From NCBI GenBank assembly GCA_950295325.1, contig OX485807.1, positions 31,033,666-31,097,665 of the forward strand: a DNA stretch of 64,000 bases. The letters are read 5' to 3'. The position numbers and the translations under genes were made by a program. This DNA is from Polytrichum commune (lineage: Eukaryota; Streptophyta; Polytrichopsida; Polytrichales; Polytrichaceae). Every line of letters begins with the position of its first letter. Position 1 is the first letter of the stretch. The notes under the pieces are model-generated. The model was given only the letters and a program-made list of their open reading frames with translations, did no database searches and was not told the origin of the DNA. Of this stretch, positions 45,417-57,260 are shown piece after piece.

Positions 45417-45632
45417 GAGGAAACATTTTGGGGTAGTAACTTAGAAGTAGCCGGCCACTCCTCCTTCGATAGCCGCGTCACTCCAAGGACGGTGGCCGTT
45501 GTGACTCACACTTGCGACTTATGATTGAGCTGCGAGGTTACTTATTAAGATCCAGAGCTGTTATGGTTTCTCTCGTCAACAACATCATCACGGTGCTTCT
45601 TCCAGAAGCTTAGGAAAGGCAAGGGTTTGGTG

Positions 45633-45657
45633 GAGAGAGAGAGAGAGAGAGAGAGAG
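45633..45657 (+). repeat. (GA)n microsatellite
   Basis: About 12 GA units, possibly in the 5' leader of the ORF at 45801. Confidence 0.9.
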
Positions 45658-45800
45658 CGAGGTGTTTGTGAATTGTGTGAAGAGGATTTGATAGGGTTTG
45701 AGAGGAGTGTTTGTTGGATTTCATGGTAGACGGGCGATGATCGCAAGAGCTTTGGAATTGGGAGACTTGCGCAAGTCTATTGGTATTGATATTGAGCAAG

Positions 45801-46208
45801 ATGCCGGACATGGTGGCATCGACCTCTTCGCAGCGGTTCAATGCGCTGGTAGATTTTCAGAGAACTGTGGACGTGGCATGCCCTTCCCATTTCGGACACC
45901 GAAGAGGCGAAGGTATGCGGTCCATGGATGGTATGAAGGTGCCGCCTCAACCACTGCCGGCTCGCCATGTTAGCGAGTCATGGCAGCAAACCCTGGCAGG
46001 ATTTCTTGCTCCTCTGACATCGAGGTCTTCATCATCGAGGGCTCCAACATCCACATCCAAGGAGGTGACAACTTATGGTCGGTTGTCCCCGCGTAACTTC
46101 ATCGCTAAATCTTTGAAGCGAGCTTTCTGGAAGGTGGATTGTCCCGATACTGTGAAGAGGGTTAGGGTAAATGACTATTGCGTCGCCGAGCCCATGCAGG
46201 TGGCTTGA
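45801..46208 (+). CDS. Putative 135-aa protein, unknown function
   Basis: I do not recognise this protein. It starts MPDMVASTSSQRFNALVDFQ, has a Ser/Thr-rich middle (LTSRSSSSRAPTSTSKE), then a basic segment (LSPRNFIAKSLKRAF) and DTVKRVRVNDYCVAEPMQVA before TGA. No signal peptide, membrane segment or known domain is visible. The region is clearly GC-richer than the AT-rich repeats around it, and GA-rich leader-like sequence lies upstream. The start is the first ATG of the frame. Introns and further exons are possible: 44672-44833 upstream, or short coding-like pieces near 46510-46600 and 46914-47155. The ACGT motif cluster at 44377 may be its promoter. Confidence 0.4.
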   Translation: MPDMVASTSSQRFNALVDFQRTVDVACPSHFGHRRGEGMRSMDGMKVPPQPLPARHVSESWQQTLAGFLAPLTSRSSSSRAPTSTSKEVTTYGRLSPRNFIAKSLKRAFWKVDCPDTVKRVRVNDYCVAEPMQVA

Positions 46209-48252
46209 GAGAGAGGATGATGGCCCATGGGTATAGTTTACGGCTCCGGTTAGGTTGATTGCTTGAGAAATGAACGAAATATCAGGCATGATGATGAAGA
46301 AAGGCATGTATGTGCACGCGATGGTGATGACACTTTCGAACGATGATGCCTGTCTTGAACCGTAGCACGCAAAGTTATGATGATCATCATCATTTTTGCA
46401 CGAATATATTATAGCAAGGTGAAATCTCTACTGCTCTTGTAATATTATTCTTCTACAACTGTGCCTCTTGCGCCATTGCTTAAAATTCTTTGTACACAGG
46501 TCGTAGATGTAGGTTTTCCTTATTTAGACCAGGTATCTCTGAAGTTGAAGAAGCATGTAAAGATTGGATTCGGACTCTGTCTTCTCAGTTGAAGGAGTTT
46601 TGATGATGAAATATCCAACTGAAAGGGGAAGGACACTGTCAATTTGTACGATGGGTTCCCTTAGAGCTAGTGAGAAAAAAATTGTCACACCGGATGAATA
46701 CAATTTGTCTCTTCAAGGCCGTTGCAACAAACCCTATGGGCACTATACTATGTGAATGCAATGAATTAGTTGTGGGTTTTTTTATCTATGGCATTGTGAG
46801 AGCTCTGTTATTACACATCTGTTGTTGATGAATGTCGGCTCGTTCGATAGGCATACCACTTCGATGAACCTCACATCACAGGATTTTATGTTTACTGATG
46901 GACAGCTAAATGTATGCCTATGTGTAGGAATTGCAAGCTGTGCAAGAAGTCGGGTTTTGAGGTTGAGTGTGCCAGCAATTCTCTGTTTGATACCTGTTTG
47001 CATCCATGGCTCGTTTCATAGTAGCATTGCAACGGTGGCAATGCCAAAAAGGTGAAATTGGAAGGAGGAGAAGAAGGAGAAGAAGAAGAAGAACATGATG
47101 CTTTGAGGAGTGATGTGTGTTCTTCAACAACTGAGGGGTCCAATTGTCTTAATTTTTGACAGTTTCTGGACTTATAGAGTGAACCTGATGGTTTGTGCGA
47201 GGTTTATATTTACTCCTCCTGTGGTTACCAGAGTTCTGTTCAAAGGATGGGTTATGTCGAAGCCTACTTCCTTGCGCCGGTTGCTCATTCCCTTGTTTCT
47301 TGCTATCGATTCGCCGTGCATGATTTAGGCAACACACTGCAACATGCAAGCGTGCAGCATTACTAGAATTTGGTTCAATAGAGTGGTTCTTTTCCAAGGC
47401 AGTCGATGCTCTGCTCTCTGTATATTGCAAAGCAAATTGAAAGATTATATGCAGTTTTGTAAGCATGAAAGCTTTGTACTTCATGGCTTTTGGGAAGATC
47501 TTGTTGTCTACTTTGCGCTTGGGGTGGACTTAGGATCATCTGACATAAAGTTTCTAATGTAAAACTTATCCATAAATTCACTTGCTTAGTTTTTACAAAT
47601 GCTGAAGCTTGGTCTGGTTGAAATTTCTTACTGAAGTGTGGGAACAGGGAGAGGAAAATATCTGCATGTGAGCGTACCTCTCATTCATCCAACCTGAAAA
47701 TCCTGAAATAGTGTGCAGTTGGCACCGGAACTAGCTTTAATGACCCTGATTTAGTCTAGTCGAAGTCATTTGCACAAACCTATAGGATATCAAGTTTTGA
47801 TTTTGGATGGAGGAGAGATACATTTGTAAGTGATAATTTTCTCTCTCTTGCCTACATAAGTGCTTTCGCTGAGCAGCATACCCATACTTGTATAATTATG
47901 TGTAGGTTTTCAACCATTGAATACAACGAAGAGACACAAGCTTGATAACTAGAGAAAGTATGTGGACATCCTTACCTTAGCCAACTGAAATTGTCAAAAG
48001 CTTCAACAAAAGTGGTCTAAATGTGTGGTCTGACTCGAAGGCTGCTCCTGATGAATTTCCATCTCGTGCTCATGACTCAAACCACTTAAGAAATTGCTAC
48101 ACTAACCTCCAAATACATTTGTGTCATCATGCTGTTCACTGGCATATGAGCCCAGGCAGTTTAATATATTGTTTGCATATTTCTATTTACAAGCTACCAA
48201 AGCAGGGGTAAAACTCTAACCCATACGAAATTATGAGCAATACGAGCAGATA
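46209..48252. other. 3' flank and intergenic
   Basis: Short coding-like pieces without a consistent model: a Cys-rich frame near 46914 (MCRNCKLCKKSGFEVEC) and an acidic frame near 47040-47155 (EEGEEEEEHDALRSD) ending in a stop. Nothing firm. Confidence 0.25.
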
Positions 48253-48471
48253 CTACACTGATTATCCCAATTAGTGCATGTTGCTATTCAGAGTTATGCA
48301 GTGGTATAACAATTTAATGAGAATGTGAGATTCTACCAAGCATAGTCATTTATGTTCTATAATGTCCGATCAACTTACCGAACTTTTGTTGGTAAAAATT
48401 GAACTCCTGAGTAACATTATTGCATTGGGTAACTCCGAATGTGAACACACTAATGGGGATAATCAGTGTAG
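48253..48471. mobile_element. 219-bp MITE, CTACACTGAT-TATCCC family, copy 2
   Basis: Inverted ends CTACACTGATTATCCCAATT and ATGGGGATAATCAGTGTAG. The body matches the reverse complement of 10547-10770. Confidence 0.65.
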
Positions 48472-49109
48472 AGACTCAGTAAGCGTGGCATAGAGATTTA
48501 ACTGAAGTGATTCACATTTCATAACTATTAATGCATGCACCTAATACTATTCCAGCCTCACTCAAAACTGTAAGGTGCTTCTTGGTTCATCTATTTGGAT
48601 GCCGAAATATTATTTCCACGTGGGATCCGAATCGGTCTCAAGCAACAAAAGACTACCATGTGGCGAAACCTCAAGAGCTATTATTTCTCGAAAACCGAAC
48701 CAGGAAGCACTCTATGGTATCTTGAAAAACTATGTGTTCCCTCCCATCTTTCAATTTATGTGTTCTCCTTCATTGACTTGTTCAGGAAATGACCCGCATG
48801 CTGAATCCCAGGCCGTCTTTGCAAGTATGTTTGTGACATTCTATTAGAATACTGAAGGATACGGACCTGAGGATAAGAACCCATAATGCTACCTAGACAC
48901 CTAGTGGCTAGATGAGAGCATGGAGAGAGGCATGGAGGCTGATATGATATGAAATGAAATGACCGAATCAACTCTTCACTGCTTGCATGGCACGATGATG
49001 GGACCTTCTGGCGCATCTTTCAATAATTTACTTTGTACAATTGTACAATAGCGAATTCCAAGTACTGGGCACTGTTGTTTATGGTGTTTTTTGTTATTCA
49101 CTTTTGGAG

Positions 49110-49460
49110 ATACACCATAACCTCTGTAATGTCACTCCCTCACTTATATGCCCGAAACCCTACAGAATGGAGGTGCTCAGTTTCAATCTCCCTCCTTGTT
49201 GTCATATGTCCCTCCCATATATCATGGATTTTGACATTAAAATAATCCATCAAAAAATTCATATTACATGCTCGTTCGCGTCATGTTGTCATTATTGTCA
49301 TTTATTGCAATGTAGACTTTGCCTTATTTCATAATGTCACTTGCTACTCTAATTCTTTATTATCACGCAGCCAAGTTAACACTACAAACTTCCTTAATAT
49401 CATGTGCACTTTGATTGCCACATGCATGATATTAGGGAGGGTAGAGTGTATGATGAGGTG
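49110..49460. repeat. Dispersed repeat, related to 2416-2894
   Basis: Same block order (CATAATGTCACTTGCTAC, TATCACGCA, CATGTGCACTTTGAT, TAGAGTGTATGATG). Confidence 0.45.
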
Positions 49461-49513
49461 TTGTAATTGTTTACTAAAGAATCCATTTCTACAAATAAAG
49501 TAAAAGATAAGTA

Positions 49514-49892
49514 ATACGTTGATTATCCCAATTATTGTGCGTGGTGCCAATTTCCGGAACACACACTATTTTGCAAAGTCTCAAAATTAGTGAGGGCTGG
49601 AATTCTTAATGAGTGGTACTAAACTCATGAATACATGCTCGTTTCCCATGCGTTTCAAGAAAATTAGTGCATGCTCTAAGGTGCTTGTAGAGCGATGAAA
49701 ATATATTATATGCAAACACATTCTTGTCAGTGAATAATGCAAGGATAAATAATGGAATTGTGTTGTTATGATTAGTATTTTCAGCGAATAATGTCGTGAT
49801 GAACAATACTCCCTAGATATTTTGGTGGCACTAATTTCATAGCGTAAATAAATTTAGTATCATGTTCAGTAACTAGGATAATTGGTGTAGTG
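49514..49892. mobile_element. Degenerate third member of the CTACACTGAT MITE family
   Basis: GTTGATTATCCCAATTATTG near 49516 is loosely inverted by ACTAGGATAATTGGTGTAG near 49872. The body is more diverged than in the other two copies. Confidence 0.35.
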
Positions 49893-52014
49893 TGAACACT
49901 ATGCAAAAATAGTATACGTACTTCACTTTGTAAAGATTGATGTTCGAGTAAAAAGACATTGTACTACGTACCTTTGAATAGTAAGTAACCCTAAAGATCA
50001 TAAAGAATGTAGATAAGTATATGTCCAATTTTTATTTCACTATGTGTCACTCCTACATACACATGAGCTACATTACACATATCAAGTGTATTTAGAAAGA
50101 AACTAAAAATAAGAATTAACATCACAATTTACTTGCAACGTAAAAAGATCAATTTTGGTTGACAAGGCAAGTATAAATATTAAGGCTATGTTATGAGGTA
50201 GATTGGTTTATTGTAAACAAAATAAATGGGAGGAAGTCACCGCACTTGCTAGTGCTAGCATGTGTAGAAATGGTAGGATGGGGGGTCGTGGGGATAAAGC
50301 AAGGAAGCTATTGTTGTAGGCACACCAGGAGCTATTCTTAGGTGGGATTGGGTTTTGACAATGCATATTGTTTTGTCGGGGCTGATGTTGTTTTATATTG
50401 TCATGGTTATTAAGGTCAACCTGTATTTGTTGGGCATCTCAAATATTGTGCAACTTAGAGTGGTAGGGTATTAGTTTAGAGTGTGAAGAGGCTCGGAGTT
50501 GAAAACTTCGAGTGGCCTCTCATACCTAGAGCGTAAGAAACATTATCCCTATGATTGAGCTAGTTAGAGAATTTCACATTCATTACATGTATGGAAAATG
50601 CAACTTTGAGGTTTAAACGCAGGTTGGTCCATATGTAAGTCAACATTTTGGTGGTGGTGGTTGGTTGGGGGGGTTGTTCTAGGTAAACCTAACTAGGCGA
50701 GGGTTTAGGTAGGTGATGATAATGGTAATGTTTTGTGTGATTTATGTGTGGATTATAAAACAAAGCAAGGATAGTGTTGGCGTGATAAAATTTGGGGGAG
50801 GAGAATGTGGATCGGTGGTTTCACATTAGGTCAAATACATGTACATGTATGTTCTTTAAGCACTTGTGTCCCCAATGGCTATTGGTGATGTAGAAAGTTT
50901 ATGTCTTGCTTGAATAATGACATTTTTTTTGAAAAAGCCCAAAAACTTGTGAGCATATTGTCAAATCTCAACGAGGAATGTGGCAATTGATCTTGATATT
51001 TAGTCAAAGTGGATATGTTTCAAATTTCACGAGGCGTCCTTCCTAAAATGGTTTTCTTTGGATATGTGCATTTCATATTATAGAAACCGTTGTAGATCAA
51101 TCTCCAATCTTTGTTCACACACCTTAGTTTACAACTTCAAAATTGTTCATTTTTGTTACTACACTACAGACTTAGTTCAATATGCAATCAAATAAAACGT
51201 TGTGAGCATATTTTGCATCAATAGATGTTGTGTGACTCCCACACCTCAATATCAGCAACTTTGCTTCACAAAGTTCTTACTTTCAAGCCTAACCTACGAT
51301 TTGTCGCAAATGAATAAACGTGTTGTTTTTCTTTTGAAAGGGTTACTTATAACTTGTTATGAAAACATAATATGTTTATTAATATCTCAATGAGAAAGAA
51401 ATGCAACACACCCCATATATCATATTTAAAAGAAGAGCATGAGTTTTTGAAGAATGCATGTGTTGAGTTTAGCAACTCTTATTGGGATGATAGATCTTTA
51501 AAGGAGCGGTCTCTAACAAATTGGAAGTACTAGAGATACGCATTATTTCTTGATTTTTCTTCGGGTTGTGCTGGTTGTGGTTGTATTTTGGTTCTTTTCT
51601 TGCAATTGATTTTTCAAAAACTCCCTCCCAACAAATTAAAAAAGATTGGAAGTACTTTTCCGACACACCAAAGTACGTTCTATTTGAATAATTCATAAAT
51701 AAACTAGAAGGATTCAAAGTTTCACACCCCTAAAACAGATGATCCAAAGTGGGGGGCAAATGTTAAGAGGGTGAATATTCTCATAACCAATACCTATGTA
51801 AGGTAAACGTGCCCAAATGGAACACAACAATAACCTAGACACCTAGCATACTTGGGCGCCATGTGGTTAGATGTGGATCTAAGTACGGACACCCAAAAAC
51901 AACATGTGTTTAAAAGAGGGTGGACTATGTGTACCAAAATAAGCACATTGTTTTAGGTTCAATAGTCAACATGATTTGGAGGGGACTTGTATGACAAATT
52001 AATGAGAAAATTGA
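49893..52014. other. Intergenic, nothing recognised
   Basis: 2.1 kb AT-rich sequence; short frames only. Confidence 0.35.
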
Positions 52015-52016
52015 TA

Positions 52017-52545
52017 CTCCCTCCATTTCATATCAAAAGTTACGTTTGGACATAATTTGCGTTACGAAACAAAAGATACGTTTGGTGAAATTTCTTTCAA
52101 ACTTCGTCAAACGAATTGGAATGTTGCTATAAACAATGTAAATGTTGTTGCTGATGAACTACCAAGTCAATCAACTTACAATTTACACTTATTTAACATC
52201 GATTTCATCAGAAATGGACATCGTCAATATCGATTTCATCATAAATGGACATCACCATGCGGTTTCTTCTCAAAAACCCTAACCCTAAACACAAACCTTA
52301 AGGAGCACGAGTCTCAACCTCACTACTCATTAGCAAATGAGCTTCGGTGCCATCTGCCCAAAATGACGGGCTTCCAATGAAATTGGCGTTAAAAAAGATT
52401 TGATTTTTTTTTGGACACCCCTAGCTCACCAGAAAGTGCTTAGTGAGAGCTATACAACGCACACAATTTTGTGCTAAAAATGCTAAAAATGACCTTAATC
52501 CCACATATTTAGTGAAACGTAACTTTTGATATGAAACGGAGGGAG
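52017..52545. mobile_element. Stowaway-like (Tc1/mariner) MITE, 529 bp
   Basis: Ends CTCCCTCCATTTCATATCAA and ATATGAAACGGAGGGAG are inverted, flanked by TA (52015-52016, 52546-52547). CTCCCTCC ends with a TA duplication are the Stowaway hallmark; it is longer than most Stowaways. Telomere-like AACCCTAACCCTAAA occurs inside. Confidence 0.82.
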
Positions 52546-52817
52546 TAATGAATAAGACCATATTCATCCGAGCTCCGAATATTATGTAGCAAATGGCTAT
52601 GAGCGCGATTTGGATTTGCAAATCATCTCATACTAATTGCGTGTTTCTTATCCTAAGAGAAGTGGGCACATAGAGAAAAACATCCAAATACCTCATGTGT
52701 ACCTTATATCTTGAGCAAACTCTTGAACGAAGTGGAGCCATTAGGCTTAAAATCATGTCGGCTATACAATGGACATCATTTATTTATTTTTATTGTGCAA
52801 AGCTCAAGTCCATATCG

Positions 52818-53182
52818 CCCCAGGCTAGATCACATCTTCATTCGTCTAGGCCAGGCCCCGCCCCTCCCACGCCTCCTTCCTTGCCCGGTCATCCTGCCGA
52901 CACCTACGTGGGAACTCTTCCCCGCTGGGAACCAATGTGACAATACCCAGTCACTTAAGCCATTAACCTCCTTTGGCATGTGAAGGAACTCCATCAATTA
53001 ACTTGGGAATAATGAAAGTGATATCAACTTGAATATCTGTTATTTTGATAGAGTATTGTCACATTGGTTCCCGACGAGGAAGAGTTCCCACACAGGTGCA
53101 GGCAAAAAGACCAGGCAGTGAAGGAGGGGTGAGAGGGGCGGGGCCCAGCCGAATGAAGATGTGCTCTAGCCCGGGGAGGCCA
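52818..53182. repeat. Long foldback: ~125-bp arms, ~112-bp spacer
   Basis: Left arm 52818-52943 (CCAGGCTAGATCACATCTTC ... GGGAACCAATGTGACAATAC) is inverted at 53056-53182 at roughly 80 percent identity. The arms are GC-rich, unlike the AT-rich spacer. Transcripts would fold into a long hairpin. Confidence 0.75.
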
Positions 53183-53599
53183 CTCCCACCTGACATTAAC
53201 TAAGATGAGGGTTTGAGCCTAAAGCCTGTCTTTAAAAATATACAGAGCATACAGCTCACTGCGTTTTTGACTCATGTTTTTTAGATCAACTGGATAATTT
53301 GAGTTCCAAGTCTATGCTGTTCTCTCACACGAGTGAGGTGTTGTTTTCAAGTTGGGTAATATTTTTAGCAAGCTTGATGCTATGCCTTCGTATGAAAGGC
53401 CCACCAGATCTAACAATATAGGCTTCTTCAATTTTGAGCCAAAAAATCATGATACAAGTTATATGAAAAGCTATTCATTTATGCAAAATTTAACGTTGCC
53501 TATTCGAGACATATTTTGCAGTCTGTTAAAACTTTGCTTAGACCAAATGCACTAATTTGATCCCCATAAAAGACACTATCAGATTTGTATGTAGCATAT

Positions 53600-53672
53600 G
53601 GCCGCTTGGCCTAATGGATAAGGCGCTCGCCTCCGGAGCGGGAGATTCTGGGTTCGAGTCCCAGAGTGGTCG
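53600..53672 (+). tRNA. tRNA-Arg (anticodon CCG)
   Basis: 73-nt cloverleaf: acceptor GGCCGCT/AGTGGTC (7 pairs with two G-T), D stem GCCT/AGGC, anticodon stem CTCGC/GCGGG with loop CTCCGGA (anticodon CCG, reads CGG), T stem CTGGG/CCCAG with TTCGAGT loop, and discriminator G. Internal promoter A box (TGGCCTAATGG) and B box (GGTTCGAGTCC) are intact. No intron and no encoded CCA, as expected for a nuclear gene. Confidence 0.95.
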
Positions 53673-53677
53673 TTTTT
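53673..53677 (+). terminator. Pol III T-run terminator
   Basis: TTTTT directly after the tRNA discriminator base. Confidence 0.85.
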
Positions 53678-54486
53678 ATGGGGTTTTTTTTTTCCTAACT
53701 TTCATGGGATGCTATTAACATGGGTTTTGTTCTGTTGAGATGGTAAACTCCATCATTGTAATGCCCTTCAAAGTGATGCTGTTACCATGCTTTATGGTTA
53801 TAACCGATAAAATTAGAGGGTTTGCATATGTTTAGGACGAGTAGCCATGAATTATTTTTCTTGCGAAGAGAAACAAATTTTAAGAAGATTTTCATTTTAG
53901 TTTATTTTAATGCATGAATATGGAAATTGCTACAAATTTTGAAGCGTAGATTTTAGGGTTACACATCCTCGATCTATAGGTTAACTCATAATTGCTCATC
54001 TCAATGCTACTCTTTGGCTATGACAATTATCAAAATCTTTGTGAGGGTAATCAATCACAAGCCACCACCACATAAGTTTTAACTTTGTTTGCCTAAAAAG
54101 CATAGAGCAGAGGTGCCCATAACCAATTACTTAAGAGATTTTGCGCCAAAGGTCAAAGGCGGTGCAAATTTTTCTCGTGTAAGAAGATAGAAGTCAAGAG
54201 GATTGCAAATTTTCTAGTGATTCTAATCCTTGAATTGAATATACTAGGAATTTTTGAAGCCAAAATTTGGCCCAATAGATTGCCAATGGGGTCATGATTA
54301 GGAATAGGTGCTTCTCAGGATTAGATCTCGTCTATTTCGGTGTTACATGACGCTCGTGAGCGGTTAAAATATACATGGTTGACTATGGATGCCTCGACCT
54401 TAGTGTAGAGTAGTTTGTTGTGTAGTATTTGTCCACTTGCATTGGACTAAAAATATCACACAACCACACTCAATAGTCCTGTTATT

Positions 54487-54764
54487 GTGGACCATATTAA
54501 TCTTGAACATGTGCAAAATCTTTTAATCCATGCCAATTCTTTAATTCAAAAGTAGTGTGGACCACATTAATTTTTAGCCAATTCTCTAATTTAAATCGTT
54601 GTGGGCCACATTAATTATTTTTCTAGGAGATTGATGTGGGTGACTATTTCTTTTTATGTAAAGTATTGGTCGTAAGTCTCCATGAAGATAGAAGGGAAAG
54701 TCATGAGGTCTTTGGCCCACGTTAATTCCACCCTAACGAGACAATAAGAGTGGCCCACATTAAT
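54487..54764 (+). repeat. Five spaced copies of GTGGNCCACATTAAT
   Basis: Copies at 54487, 54557, 54601, 54712 and 54750, as GTGG[A/G/C]CCA[C/T][A/G]TTAAT. The spacing is irregular (44-111 bp) and the core is palindromic and resembles TCP-factor sites (GTGGGCC/GGCCCAC). Confidence 0.65.
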
Positions 54765-56439
54765 TATCTTCGTGTCAAAATTTCACTACACTGATGACTA
54801 TTTAATGTAGTTTCTTGGGTATATCCTAACATTGGATACTTTTAGTTATTTTTCCTCAAAAATATCACCCTTCACTGCCCAATCATGGGTCATCAACTCA
54901 ATTTTAGGAGTGGGTGGGCACTAGGGACCTATTGGTTGTTATGGAGGCAACTGCCAAAGTGGCATGGTCAATGAATTTTAAGTCAGGGCACATGCTTTTG
55001 ACCTTCTCGAACACTTAAAATGAAGTGTGTAAATGGACACAAAGGACAAGTTACATAGTTTGAAAAAAACGAAATACCAAGTGGAGGCATGGCATGACTT
55101 ATGTGTTCATATGGCAAGTCGCCACATAGTACATCATGGCAATGACAAGTGAGTGGAAGCTCCAACGTAAGTAGGGCTATAGATTTGTCAAATTTACACT
55201 TGAGCGACATGCATGTAGGACATTACAAGCAAGTGTGGCATGTCACATCAGGTCCCTCAAGTTTCACAATCACAAAGCACTTTATTCCATGCAAAAGATA
55301 AGCATGACTAGATTGGTAGTACAAACAATACGGTGACAAGGAGTTTTGGAATATTTACACGTAGTAAATTTATAAGAAATTGATGTATGAATCGAATATC
55401 TTGAGTTGTATGGCTCTTGAATCCACTTTGAAAGGCCAATCCAATTAGACAACTAGCACACATAAGTAGCCAAACTTGCCAAAGTGTTTGGAATGGGTGC
55501 AACTACCTGAAGTGGGGACTACAAGGTTGGGGAGGTTGCTATTGACCATATTTAGGCAACAAGGAGGACCTCTCTCATGAATCGTGGAGTCTCTGAAAAC
55601 AAATTGCATTTGGCAAGGTAAAAAATTAGGAAATAATGAATGACCACTACTCATGCATTAGCCTTGGAGTAAAATGATTCTTAGGTGGACCCAAAACGGC
55701 TAATTATAAAAATGGTGGCCCGCAAAGGATGCATTGATAGGTTGGATGCAATGATTGGCTAGATAGGTCTTGTTTCACACCACTTGGGGTCTCTTTTGGG
55801 TGCCATTGAGTTAACCATTTTGTGTGCATTCGTATGCAGAGTAGGATATTTTGGTGCTCAAATTAGGGAGACTCTACTATACAAGTAGGGGTTTTGACTT
55901 AGTTGTCTCTTTGAGAAAATGGAACCAATTAGTTGTAGGGAATAAATTAACAAAACAACTTGCATTCCTCATCATTACCTCTACTCCATCTTTCAAAAGA
56001 AGCCACTCTTTCTAGCCGAATCATCTTATTTTCACCGTTTTTCGTTCTTCTACCTTAGATGGTCCCCTTGTGCATGTAACCACCCGAGAGTTCATATGAG
56101 GAGTGCAATGGTTACATGTGAACCCTAAATAGGATACACCATTCTCCGAGTATTTGTTTCCCACTTGGAAAAATGCCATCATCACATTGGTTTCACCAAC
56201 GTTCTTTATCTTTCTTCTTGAGCTCCAAATAGGTCGAAACTTTGGAGGAATACTCTCTTTATGGCCCTCTTTTGGTCTTATGGGTGGGGCCATCGTCTAA
56301 TTTTTTTATTCCAATGATAATAAGCAATACCCACTTGAGTTTCTTTACGGCGTTTTTTTGTGCTGCCCAAGGTGGTCATTTTACATTAGAGCTTCATCTA
56401 ATGTACTGTATGAGGGCATATATCTAATGTTAAAGCTAA
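54765..56439. other. Intergenic, nothing recognised
   Basis: AT-rich, short frames only. Confidence 0.35.
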
Positions 56440-56660
56440 AAAAAAAATGTTTGTACATAACATTATTAAGATCCACAACAATATTTATTGAATTGTCAAT
56501 ATTCCATGGAATATTCCATGGGATATACCACGAATATTTCCCACATTCAGTCTGAATGTGAGAAATATCATAGTATATTCCATAGAATATTGTTAGTCCC
56601 ACAAAACGTTGTTATAGATCTGCATAATAATGTGTATTTAAATACTTGTAATATTTGGTT
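56440..56660. repeat. Foldback with almost no spacer (~170-220 bp)
   Basis: Centre near 56550 (CACATTCAG|TCTGAATGTG). The arms CATTATTA...CAATATTCCATGGAATAT... and their inverse continue outward to about 56460 and 56631, with indels. Confidence 0.7.
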
Positions 56661-56999
56661 TCACACTATACGGTTGGAGTTTTATAAGCGGGTTGTGGTA
56701 CTCGTACATGGAGGGACCCTCACATAGGAGGTCCATGATTTGTTAGGCTTTGGGCGTGCAGTAAGGGTGGCTTTATATTTAGGGTCTAGGTCTAAGAACC
56801 CAAGATCCATAACACCCCTTAGTGCTCCTTAATTTGGGACTCACATTTTGACTAAGGTTTGAAGATTGGTTTCACAAAGTAAGAGGAGTATTCCTTCAAT
56901 CAGGATAGACACAATGCCACAAGGAAATCGATGCCACATTAAAGCAGGCAATGTGTTATTCGGATGTGTTTCTCTTTGCACCCACTTCTCATAGGATAT

Positions 57000-57260
57000 G
57001 AAACAATGCCATATGCATGATTAGCAAATTCTAATAATTGTGCCTATAGATATTTGTTTCATAGTTTTGGAGGCCATTTAAATATCTTATTCATCATCAA
57101 AGTGAAGATTATCGTGTTTGTTAAGTGGTCATATATTTCCACTAATCATGTTGAGTATTGAGCCTAGAACGGGTAGCATATTTTGAGCATGTAGTCCACA
57201 TACCACTCAATATGGGTGTCCAATTACTGCTATGTTGGATGGAGAAAGGTCTATCTTGGC
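57000..57260 (-). pseudogene. Decayed repeat-encoded peptide, family copy 2
   Basis: Minus-strand traces IYDHLTNTIIFTLMMNKIF and SYPMRSGCKE parallel LYDHLMSMGVFTSIMNKIF and SYKKWVQSE at 61195-61525. Several stops. Confidence 0.4.

Noticed and set aside
46914-47155. Cys-rich frame (CRNCKLCKK...) followed by an acidic frame, resembling a zinc finger plus acidic tail
   Set aside because: The two frames do not join with good splice sites, and the Cys/His spacing fits neither the FLZ nor the PHD pattern. Too weak to call a gene.
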